A DNA stretch of 64,000 bases. Origin: Alphaproteobacteria bacterium. GTDB lineage: Bacteria; Pseudomonadota; Alphaproteobacteria; Oceanibaculales; Oceanibaculaceae. The notes beneath the pieces were generated by a model. The model saw only the letters and a list, made by a program, of their open reading frames with translations, had not been told where the DNA came from and did no database searches. The translations under genes and the position numbers were made by a program. Position 1 is the first letter of the stretch. The number at the start of each line of letters is the position of its first letter. The stretch is from positions 726,091-790,090 of the forward strand of contig JAHJHR010000012.1 of the NCBI GenBank assembly GCA_018823745.1. Direction: 5' to 3'. Below, in pieces: positions 54,531-61,883 of the stretch.

Positions 54531-54808
54531 GTACCGATACGGCCATCTGCCGGACCCTGACCATCCTGAACAAGCGCGGCCTGCATGCCCGCGCCGCCGC
54601 GAAATTTGTGAAGCTGGCCGATACATTCGAAGCCGATATCCAGGTCTCGAAAAGCGGCACCACGGTTTCCGGCCTGTCGATCATGGGGCTGATGATGCTG
54701 GCCGCCGCCCCCGGCTGCACCATCGACATCGCCGTCACCGGCCCGCAGGGCGCCGAAGCGGCCGACGCCATCGCCCAGCTCGTCGCCGACAAGTTCGGCG
54801 AGGAATAG
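54527..54808 (+). CDS. ptsH: phosphocarrier protein HPr/NPr
   Basis: The 93-residue protein has the active-site His20 in NKRGLHARAAAKF and the regulatory Ser51 in SGLSIMGLM, the place HprK modifies. The gene begins at a rare TTG overlapping the preceding stop codon (TTGA), with GGGGAGG ahead. It links Enzyme I to PtsN and the mannose-type IIA; no Enzyme I gene is in the window. Confidence 0.93.
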   Translation: MSTDTAICRTLTILNKRGLHARAAAKFVKLADTFEADIQVSKSGTTVSGLSIMGLMMLAAAPGCTIDIAVTGPQGAEAADAIAQLVADKFGEE

Positions 54809-54834
54809 GCGCTTCGCCCGGCTCGCATAACTAT

Positions 54835-54850
54835 ATAAAGATATCTTTAT
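54835..54850. promoter_or_regulatory. perfect 16-base palindrome upstream of ahcY (SahR-type operator candidate)
   Basis: ATAAAGAT followed directly by ATCTTTAT forms a perfect palindrome ending 2 bases before the -35 of a good promoter. Proteobacterial ahcY and methionine-cycle genes are often controlled by the ArsR-family repressor SahR, which binds AT-rich palindromes; this site fits in kind, but I cannot verify the exact motif or that a sahR gene exists. Confidence 0.5.
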
Positions 54851-54852
54851 TC

Positions 54853-54881
54853 TTGCTCCCGCCATTGCCCTCTGCTATAGC
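54853..54881 (+). promoter_or_regulatory. candidate ahcY promoter
   Basis: TTGCTC (54853-54858) and TATAGC (54876-54881) are 17 bases apart. The expected start is near 54888, leaving a leader of about 40 bases, too short for a SAM or SAH riboswitch. Confidence 0.65.
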
Positions 54882-54927
54882 CCGCGCCAGCTTAGACAGA
54901 TGATTTTTTTGCCCAGGGAGACAGCCG

Positions 54928-56223
54928 ATGAGTTCCTTCACCGACTATAAGGTCGCAGACATAAAGCTGGCCGACTGGGGTCGCCGCGAGATTCGCATTG
55001 CCGAGACCGAGATGCCGGGCCTGATGGCGCTGCGCGAGGAATATGGTGCCTCCAAGCCGCTGGCCGGTGCGCGCATCGTCGGCTGCCTGCACATGACGAT
55101 CCAGACCGCTGTGCTGATCGAGACACTGACCCATCTGGGCGCCACCATCCGCTGGTCGTCCTGCAACATCTATTCGACCCAGGATCAGGCCGCTGCGGCC
55201 ATTGCCGCCGCCGGCATCCCGGTCTTCGCCTGGAAGGGTGAGACCGAGGAAGAATTCTGGTGGTGCATCGAGCAGACCGTGAAGGGCCCGGATGGCTGGA
55301 CCCCGAACATGATCCTCGACGATGGCGGCGACCTGACCGTGCTGATGCACGACAAGTACCCCGAGATGCTGAACGATGTGCGCGGCGTCTCCGAGGAGAC
55401 CACGACCGGCGTGCATCGCCTGTATGAGATGGCGAAGAAGGGCACGCTGAAGGTGCCGGCCATCAATGTGAATGACAGCGTCACCAAGTCGAAATTCGAC
55501 AATCTCTATGGCTGCCGCGAAAGCCTGGTCGATGGCATCCGCCGCGCCACCGACGTGATGATGTCGGGCAAGGTCGCGGTGGTTTGCGGTTATGGCGATG
55601 TCGGCAAGGGTTCGGCCGCCTCGCTGCGCAATGCCGGCGCCCGCGTCATGGTCACCGAGATCGACCCGATCTGCGCGCTGCAGGCGGCGATGGAAGGTTT
55701 CCAGGTCGTGACCATGGAAGACGCCGCCCCGGTGGCCGACATCTTCGTCACCGCGACCGGCAACAAGGACATCATCACGCTGGACCATATGCGCCAGATG
55801 AAGGACCGCGCCATCGTCTGCAATATCGGTCACTTCGACACCGAGATTCAGATCGGCGCGCTGTCCAACTACAAGTGGGAAGAGGTCAAGCCGCAGGTTG
55901 ACGAGGTCGTGTTCCCGGACAACAAGCGCCTGATCGTGCTGTCCAAGGGCCGCCTTGTGAATCTGGGCAATGCCACTGGCCATCCCAGCTTCGTGATGAG
56001 CGCTTCCTTCACCAACCAGGTTCTGGCGCAGCTGGAACTGTGGAAGAACCACGCCAATTACGAGCGCAAGGTCTATGTGCTGCCGAAGCATCTGGACGAG
56101 AAGGTGGCCGCGCTGCATCTCGCCAAGGTTGGCGCCAAGCTGACCAAGCTGACCCCCGACCAGGCCAGCTATATCGGCGTCGACGAGCAGGGGCCGTACA
56201 AGGCGGACCAGTATCGCTACTGA
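54928..56223 (+). CDS. ahcY: adenosylhomocysteinase (SAH hydrolase)
   Basis: The 431-residue enzyme splits S-adenosylhomocysteine to adenosine and homocysteine, keeping methylation going. [16 protein letters not shown] opens the protein, the NAD-binding [21 protein letters not shown] lies in the middle and [10 protein letters not shown] closes it. It lacks the insertion of about 40 residues seen in longer bacterial and plant forms (about 465-485 residues). It has its own promoter and terminator. The conserved neighbour downstream is the DivL homologue. Confidence 0.97.
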   Translation: MSSFTDYKVADIKLADWGRREIRIAETEMPGLMALREEYGASKPLAGARIVGCLHMTIQTAVLIETLTHLGATIRWSSCNIYSTQDQAAAAIAAAGIPVFAWKGETEEEFWWCIEQTVKGPDGWTPNMILDDGGDLTVLMHDKYPEMLNDVRGVSEETTTGVHRLYEMAKKGTLKVPAINVNDSVTKSKFDNLYGCRESLVDGIRRATDVMMSGKVAVVCGYGDVGKGSAASLRNAGARVMVTEIDPICALQAAMEGFQVVTMEDAAPVADIFVTATGNKDIITLDHMRQMKDRAIVCNIGHFDTEIQIGALSNYKWEEVKPQVDEVVFPDNKRLIVLSKGRLVNLGNATGHPSFVMSASFTNQVLAQLELWKNHANYERKVYVLPKHLDEKVAALHLAKVGAKLTKLTPDQASYIGVDEQGPYKADQYRY

Positions 56224-56248
56224 TCCTCTTCCCCCATTGGCTTTCCGG

Positions 56249-56283
56249 AAGGGCTGGCGCCTTGGCGCCGGCCCTTTCTGTTT
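56249..56283 (+). terminator. intrinsic terminator of ahcY
   Basis: Arms AAGGGC-T-GGCGCC and GGCGCC-G-GCCCTT around a 2-base apparent loop (56249-56276, with a U-G wobble) are followed by TTTCTGTTT. The real loop will be larger after opening of the inner pairs. Confidence 0.8.
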
Positions 56284-56316
56284 GTCCGCCATTAAGGGAC
56301 TGACTACAGTTCTCCC

Positions 56317-58488
56317 ATGCAGTTTCGCCCGTTCCCCCTTCTGCTTCTTATGGTCATGGCCGGCGGCGTGCTGTCTGCGGCCGCCCGGCCCGTGCTGGCC
56401 CAGCCGGCGCCATCCTCCGCTTCCCTTCCCGTGCCGCCTGATCCGCTGCTGATCGGCATTATCCTTCTGATCGCCTTGGGCGGTCTGCTGGTGGGCGTGT
56501 TGTTTCTGCTGCGCCGGGCGCGGCGTGAGGTGCGGGAAACCGAAACGCAGCTGCGCCGGACACAGGAAAGCCTGGCTGCCGCCGAGGACCGCCTGGCCGG
56601 AGCGGCCGGGCGCGATGCCATCGCCGCGGCAGCCGAGACCCTGACCCTGCCGCTGTGGCGACGCGATAGCGAGGGGCGCATCGTCTGGGGCAACCCGGCC
56701 TATCGCACCCTGCTGACGGAGGCTGGTGCGGTCGCGAAGGGCGAGGCGGAGCCGGATCTGGAGATCGGCGGGGCGGGCGCGCCGGAGACCGGCGGCGAGC
56801 TGGCGCATCGCGCGCTGCGCAGCGGCCATCCGCAATCGGCCAGCCGGCATATCGTGGCCGGCGGAAGACGCCGCCTGATGGAATTCACCGAGACACCGCT
56901 GGCCGGCCGAACCGGCACAGTCGGCCATCTGTTCGATGTCTCCGCGCTGGAGCGGGCCCAGGCGGAGTTGGAACGGCATATCGCCGCCCAGGCCGATGTG
57001 CTGGAAAACCTGCAGGTGGCGATCAGTATTTTCGGGCCGGACCGGCGGCTGCGGTTTTTCAACGCGACCTATGCCAGCCTGTGGAATCTCGATTCCCGCT
57101 TCCTGGCCACCGATCCGACGATTGCCGAGATACTGGAAGCCCTGCGCGAACGCCGCCGCCTGCCCGAGGTGACGGATTTCCAGGCGATGAAGCGCGCTTT
57201 GGAGAAGCGCTTCACCTCCCTGCTCGGTCCGGAGGAGGAATTGCTGCATCTGCCCGACGAGACGACGATCCGCCGGGTGACGACACCGCATCCCTTTGGT
57301 GGTCTGGTCTTCGCCGATGAGGATGTGACCGACCGGCTGGCGATGGAGCGCAGCTACAACACGCTGAACGCTGTCCAGCGCGAAACCATCGACAAGCTGC
57401 ATGAAGGCATCGCCGTGTTCGGTGGCGATGCCCGGCTGAAATTGTGGAACCCGGTATTCGCCCAGCTCTGGAGCCTGTCCGCCGCCCAGCTGGAGGGCGA
57501 GCCGCATTTCTCCGAGATCATGCAGGCGATGCATGGTTATTTCCCGCCGGAGGAATGGCCGCATTTCAAGGCGGAGGCGATGGCCCGCCTCAGCGAGCGC
57601 GAGACCACCGGCGGGCGCTATCTGCGGGCCGATTCAACGGCCGTCGATTACACCTTCGTGCCTCTGCCCGATGGCGCGACGCTGGTCAGCTATGTTGATG
57701 TCTCCGATTCGGTGCGGGTCGAGCGCGCCTTGCTGGAACGCAACGAGGCACTGGAGGAGGCCGACCGGCTGAAGAGCGAGTTCGTCGCCAATGTCTCCTA
57801 TGAATTGCGCACGCCGCTGAACGCCATTGTCGGCTTCTCGGAAATCCTGGCGCAGGGCTATTTCGGGCCGCTGAACGAACGGCAGCGCGAATACAGCCAG
57901 GCCATCCTGTCTTCCTCGCAGCGGCTGATCGAGCTGGTGAACGACATTCTCGATCTCGCCAGCATCGAGGCCGGCTATATGACGCTGGCGCCGGAAGAGA
58001 TGAACGTCGCCGAGATGATGGCGTCTCTGGTGGTGCTGTCGGGCGAGGGCGCGCGCAATCACGAATTGCAGGTGCTGCTGGACTGCCCAGACGATATCGG
58101 TGCGATCCGCGCCGATGAGCGTCGCCTGAAGCAGGCGCTGTTCAACCTGATCAGCAATGCGATGAAATTTACTTTGCCCGGCGGCACCATCACCCTGTCG
58201 GCGCAGCGCCCGGATGCCGGGCATGTCACGCTGACGGTCAGCGACAATGGCGTCGGCATCCCGATCCAGGAACAGAACCGGGTGTTCGGCAAGTTCGAGC
58301 GCGGCCGCAATCAGCGCGAGGCCGGGGCCGGCCTTGGCCTGTCGCTGGTGAAAAGCCTGGTGGAGCTGCATGGCGGCACGGTGGAGATGATCTCCGATAT
58401 CGACCAGGGCACCACGGTGCATATCCATTTGCCGGCCGGGGGCCCGCCGCAGAAGACAGAGGGACTGCCGGAAGCGGGCTCGATATAG
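56317..58488 (+). CDS. divL: DivL-like PAS-containing histidine-kinase homologue with tyrosine at the phospho-site
   Basis: The 723-residue protein has an N-terminal signal or membrane segment, a second hydrophobic helix (about 46-66, IGIILLIALGGLLVGVLFLL), three PAS-like domains (about 105-480), and HisKA plus HATPase_c domains. The H-box reads VANVSYELRTPLNAIVGFSE, with Tyr495 where kinases have histidine; the ATPase motifs (LISNAMKFTLP, DNGVGIP, GAGLGLSLVKSL) are intact. Caulobacter DivL has the same tyrosine, interacts with DivK and controls CckA in the CtrA cell-cycle pathway. Its location between ahcY and tsaE and its PAS-PAS-PAS-kinase layout also fit DivL. Confidence 0.85.
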   Translation: MQFRPFPLLLLMVMAGGVLSAAARPVLAQPAPSSASLPVPPDPLLIGIILLIALGGLLVGVLFLLRRARREVRETETQLRRTQESLAAAEDRLAGAAGRDAIAAAAETLTLPLWRRDSEGRIVWGNPAYRTLLTEAGAVAKGEAEPDLEIGGAGAPETGGELAHRALRSGHPQSASRHIVAGGRRRLMEFTETPLAGRTGTVGHLFDVSALERAQAELERHIAAQADVLENLQVAISIFGPDRRLRFFNATYASLWNLDSRFLATDPTIAEILEALRERRRLPEVTDFQAMKRALEKRFTSLLGPEEELLHLPDETTIRRVTTPHPFGGLVFADEDVTDRLAMERSYNTLNAVQRETIDKLHEGIAVFGGDARLKLWNPVFAQLWSLSAAQLEGEPHFSEIMQAMHGYFPPEEWPHFKAEAMARLSERETTGGRYLRADSTAVDYTFVPLPDGATLVSYVDVSDSVRVERALLERNEALEEADRLKSEFVANVSYELRTPLNAIVGFSEILAQGYFGPLNERQREYSQAILSSSQRLIELVNDILDLASIEAGYMTLAPEEMNVAEMMASLVVLSGEGARNHELQVLLDCPDDIGAIRADERRLKQALFNLISNAMKFTLPGGTITLSAQRPDAGHVTLTVSDNGVGIPIQEQNRVFGKFERGRNQREAGAGLGLSLVKSLVELHGGTVEMISDIDQGTTVHIHLPAGGPPQKTEGLPEAGSI

Positions 58489-58499
58489 AGGCCTCGGGC

Positions 58500-59522
58500 T
58501 TACCCGCCGGCTGGCACGCCCCGCGTCGTGGAATATTCGAAATGCAGCGCCTGGTCGGGCCGCAGGATCGGGTGGATGGCATGCGCCGCCTGCGCTGCTT
58601 CCGCAAAGCCGGTCAGGATCAGCTTCAGCTTGCCCGGATAGGTGTTGATATCGCCGATGGCGAAAATGCCTGGCACGCTGGTGACGCAGGTCGCGGGATC
58701 GACCGTCACCATGTGGCGCTCCAGGGCGACACCCCAATCGGCAATCGGCCCCAGATTCATCGACAGGCCGAAAAAGGCCAGCAGCGCATCGGCCTCCAGC
58801 CGGCGCGGCGTGCCGTCCAGCGTGGCGACATTCACCGCCTCGATCTGTCCGTTGCTGCCTTCCAGCCCCTGCAGCTGGTAGGGCACCACCAGTTCCAGCA
58901 CGCCCTCGGCATGCAGCTGCTCCAGCCGGCAGACATTCTCATAGGCGGCGCGGAACTTGCCGCGCCGGTGGACGACCATGACTTTGGCGATCTCCGACAG
59001 CGACAGCGCCCAGTCGACCGCCGAATCACCGCCGCCGGCAATGACCACGCGCTTGCCGCGAAACTGTTCGCGCCGTGTCACCATGTAGTGCAGCGACTTG
59101 CCCTCATAGGCTTCGACGCCGGGAATGGGCGGCCGGTTCGGGCCGAAGGCACCGGCCCCGGCGGCGATGACCACCGCGCCAGCCTCGATGCGGGTGCCGG
59201 CGGATGTCTCGACCAGCCAGCCACCAGACTCGGTCCGGGTCAGGCCGGTTGCCTGCTGGCCCAGATGGAAGATCGGCGCGAAGGGGGCGGCCTGTTCCTC
59301 CAGCTGGCGAATCAGCTCGGCGGCGTCGATCTTCGGATAGCCAGGAATGTCATAGATCGGCTTTTCCGGGTAGAGCGCGATGCATTGCCCGCCGATGGCA
59401 TCCAGCGTATCGATCACCTGACAGCGGAATCCCAGCATGCCGAGCTGGAAAATGGCGAACAGCCCGACCGGGCCGGCGCCGATGATGACGACATCGGTTT
59501 TCTGCGGAGGGGTCATGAACAC
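58500..59522 (-). CDS. ferredoxin/flavodoxin--NADP reductase (thioredoxin-reductase-like type)
   Basis: The 340-residue flavoprotein has the FAD motif VVIIGAGPVGLFAIFQLGML, the NADP motif VVIAGGGDSAVDWALSL, and GIFAIGDINTYPGKLK. It lacks the CxxC of thioredoxin reductases, marking it as a TrxR-like ferredoxin-NADP reductase. It transfers electrons between NADPH and ferredoxin. It is on the opposite strand to its neighbours divL and tsaE. Met3 is an alternative start. Confidence 0.9.
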   Translation of the reverse strand: MFMTPPQKTDVVIIGAGPVGLFAIFQLGMLGFRCQVIDTLDAIGGQCIALYPEKPIYDIPGYPKIDAAELIRQLEEQAAPFAPIFHLGQQATGLTRTESGGWLVETSAGTRIEAGAVVIAAGAGAFGPNRPPIPGVEAYEGKSLHYMVTRREQFRGKRVVIAGGGDSAVDWALSLSEIAKVMVVHRRGKFRAAYENVCRLEQLHAEGVLELVVPYQLQGLEGSNGQIEAVNVATLDGTPRRLEADALLAFFGLSMNLGPIADWGVALERHMVTVDPATCVTSVPGIFAIGDINTYPGKLKLILTGFAEAAQAAHAIHPILRPDQALHFEYSTTRGVPAGG

Positions 59523-59677
59523 TTGCTTCTGCGCCGCGGATGAGAGAGGCCGCTACCATGGCCGGGTGCTGCGGTCAGATCAACCCCAGGCAAAATCCGG
59601 GCATGTCCTGTTGCCTCAGGCAGGCGGGATCGGTACAACCGGGGACGATGTTCCTTTGCCGCAGGGCTGCCTCCCGC

Positions 59678-60154
59678 GTGTCTGATGACTCCGCCACGAT
59701 TGCCGAATTCGCGCTGGCCGGTGAGGCGGCGACCCTGGCTTTGGGCGCGGCGCTGGCACCGCGCCTGAAAGCCGGCGATGTCGTGGCGCTCTGGGGCGAT
59801 CTCGGTACCGGCAAGACGGCGCTCAGCCGGGGCCTGATCCAGGCGCTGGCCGGCGACCCGGTCGAGGTGCCCAGCCCGACCTTCACGCTGGTGCAGACCT
59901 ATGATTTCCCGGACTCGCCGTCGCTCTGGCATTTCGACCTCTACCGGCTGGAAGATCCCGAGGAAGCCTTCGAACTGGGCATCGAGGATGCCTTTGCCGA
60001 TTGCATCTCGCTGATCGAATGGCCGGACCGGCTGGGCGGCTATCTGCCCCCCAGGCGGCTGGATGTGACGCTTGCCTATGCCGGGGAGGGTCGGACCGCC
60101 CGCCTTGCCGGGGGTGGCGACTGGCCGGCACGGCTGAAAGGGTTGAGCCTGTGA
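59678..60154 (+). CDS. tsaE: tRNA t6A biosynthesis ATPase TsaE
   Basis: The 158-residue ATPase helps TsaB-TsaD make N6-threonylcarbamoyladenosine at A37 of ANN-reading tRNAs. Walker A reads ALWGDLGTGKTALSRGL; SPTFTLVQTYD and HFDLYRLEDPEE are family signatures. A GTG start (MSDDSATIAEFAL) is chosen; an ATG at 59648 would add ten residues without similarity. It overlaps amgK by GTGA. Confidence 0.94.
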   Translation: MSDDSATIAEFALAGEAATLALGAALAPRLKAGDVVALWGDLGTGKTALSRGLIQALAGDPVEVPSPTFTLVQTYDFPDSPSLWHFDLYRLEDPEEAFELGIEDAFADCISLIEWPDRLGGYLPPRRLDVTLAYAGEGRTARLAGGGDWPARLKGLSL

Positions 60155-61158
60155 GTGCAGCGACCCGCGACGCTTTGATTGACGCCTTCCTGGCTGAGGC
60201 GGGCTGGGCTGACGGCCTCCGCGAGAAACTGCCCGGCGATGCCTCCTTCCGGCGCTATGAGCGTATCCGGCGTGGCAACGCGACCGTCATGCTGATGGAC
60301 GCCCCGCCGCCGCAGGAGGATGTGCGCCCCTTCGTGGCTCTGGCCGAGCATCTGGCCGGGCTGGGCTACAGCGCGCCACGCCTGCTGGCCCGCGATGTCG
60401 ATTCCGGCTTCCTGCTGCTGGAGGATTTCGGAGACACCACCTTCACCCGCGCTTTGCAGGCCGATGCGGATGAGGCGGCGCTCTATACTGCCGCCGTCGA
60501 TCTTCTGGCCGATCTGCATGCCCGGCCCGGTGCCGCCGATATCGATATCCCGCTTTATGACGATGCACTGTTCCTGCGCGAGGCACATCTGCTGACCGAC
60601 TGGTATCTGCCGGCCATCGATCCGGCGGCGGATGCCGGGGCTGCGCGTGCCGGGCTGAGCGAGGCGCTGACGCCGCTGCTGGCGCTGGCGCGGCGCATGC
60701 CGCAGACATTGGTGCTGCGTGACTACCATGTCGATAATCTGATGGTGCTGCCCGGCCGGCCGGGAATCGCCGGCCTCGGCCTGCTGGATTTCCAGGACGC
60801 GGTAATCGGCCCGGTGACCTATGACCTCGTCTCGCTGCTGGAGGATGCCCGCCGCGACGTGCCGGCGGCGCTGGCCGACAGTCTCCTTTCGCGCTATGCC
60901 GCCGCCTTCCCGGCGCTCGATCCGGCAGCGCTGGAGGTGTCCTACCGGGTCATGGGCGCGCAGCGCGCCCTCAAGATCATCGGCATTTTCACCCGGTTGT
61001 CGCGGCGCGACGGCAAGCATCGCTATCTCGGTCATATCGACCGGCTGTGGCGGCTGGTCGACCGCGACACCGACCATCCGGCGCTCGCCCCCCTGCGCGC
61101 CTTCCTGGCTGAAACCTTCCCGCCAACCCGGCGGCGCGTCCCGGAGATTCCTGCATGA
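60151..61158 (+). CDS. amgK: N-acetylmuramate/N-acetylglucosamine 1-kinase AmgK
   Basis: The 335-residue phosphotransferase has an APH-like fold with HxDN motif LRDYHVDNLMV and DFxxA-like LLDFQDAVIGP. AmgK phosphorylates the anomeric hydroxyl of MurNAc and GlcNAc, bypassing de novo UDP-MurNAc synthesis; the adjacent murU completes the route. It starts at GTG (GTGA with tsaE) and ends in an ATGA overlap with murU. Confidence 0.9.
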   Translation: MSAATRDALIDAFLAEAGWADGLREKLPGDASFRRYERIRRGNATVMLMDAPPPQEDVRPFVALAEHLAGLGYSAPRLLARDVDSGFLLLEDFGDTTFTRALQADADEAALYTAAVDLLADLHARPGAADIDIPLYDDALFLREAHLLTDWYLPAIDPAADAGAARAGLSEALTPLLALARRMPQTLVLRDYHVDNLMVLPGRPGIAGLGLLDFQDAVIGPVTYDLVSLLEDARRDVPAALADSLLSRYAAAFPALDPAALEVSYRVMGAQRALKIIGIFTRLSRRDGKHRYLGHIDRLWRLVDRDTDHPALAPLRAFLAETFPPTRRRVPEIPA

Positions 61159-61883
61159 GCCTGCCGATGAAAGCGATGATCCTGGCTGCCGGCGAGGGCC
61201 GCCGCCTGCGCCCGATCACCGACACCTTGCCGAAACCGCTGGTGCCGATCTGCGGCAGGCCGCTGATCGACTATGCGCTGGACCGGATGGAGGAAGCCGG
61301 CATCGGCACCGTGGTGGTGAACAGCTGGTGGAAGGCCGAGGTGCTGGAAGCCCATCTGGCGCAGCGCAACAGCCCGGATATCAAAATCTCGCGGGAAGCG
61401 GAACTGCTGGAAACCGGTGGTGGCGTGAAAAATGCGCTGCCTTTGCTGGGCGACGACGCCTTCATTGCCGTGAATGGCGACAGCCTTTGGGTCAACGGCT
61501 TGTCCCCGGCACTGGCGCGGCTGGCCGCCTTCTGGGACGATGAGCGGATGGATGCGCTGCTGATGCTGTTTCCGACCTATGGCGCGCCGGGCTATCGCGG
61601 TCCGGGTGATTTCTTCCTGCATCCCGACACCAGCATCCGCCGCCGCAAGGAGCATGAAATCGTGCCCTTCGCCTATATGGGCGTGCAGATATTGCATCCG
61701 CGCCTGTTCGAGGGCGCGCCGGAGGGGCCGTTCTCGCTGAACATCCTGTATGACAAGGCGGCCGAGGCCGGGCGGCTGCACGGCATGGTGCATGACGGCA
61801 TGTGGTATCACGTCAGCATCCCCGAGGATGTGGCCGAGACCGAAACCGCCTTCCTCGCCGGCCACACCCTCAAGATGGTGTGA
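61155..61883 (+). CDS. murU: N-acetylmuramate alpha-1-phosphate uridylyltransferase MurU
   Basis: The 242-residue nucleotidyltransferase has MILAAGEGRRLRPITDTLPK (with the KPL acceptor site) and VNGDSLW. It makes UDP-MurNAc from MurNAc-1-phosphate and UTP in cell-wall recycling, which fits its overlap with amgK. Met1 or Met5 (MKAMILAAG) could be the start. Its TGA shares one base with the addB ATG. Confidence 0.9.
   Translation: MSLPMKAMILAAGEGRRLRPITDTLPKPLVPICGRPLIDYALDRMEEAGIGTVVVNSWWKAEVLEAHLAQRNSPDIKISREAELLETGGGVKNALPLLGDDAFIAVNGDSLWVNGLSPALARLAAFWDDERMDALLMLFPTYGAPGYRGPGDFFLHPDTSIRRRKEHEIVPFAYMGVQILHPRLFEGAPEGPFSLNILYDKAAEAGRLHGMVHDGMWYHVSIPEDVAETETAFLAGHTLKMV

Noticed and set aside
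54809..54927. A SAM or SAH riboswitch before ahcY.
   Set aside because: The likely transcription start leaves only about 40 bases of leader and I see no riboswitch fold; a DNA palindrome explains the region better.
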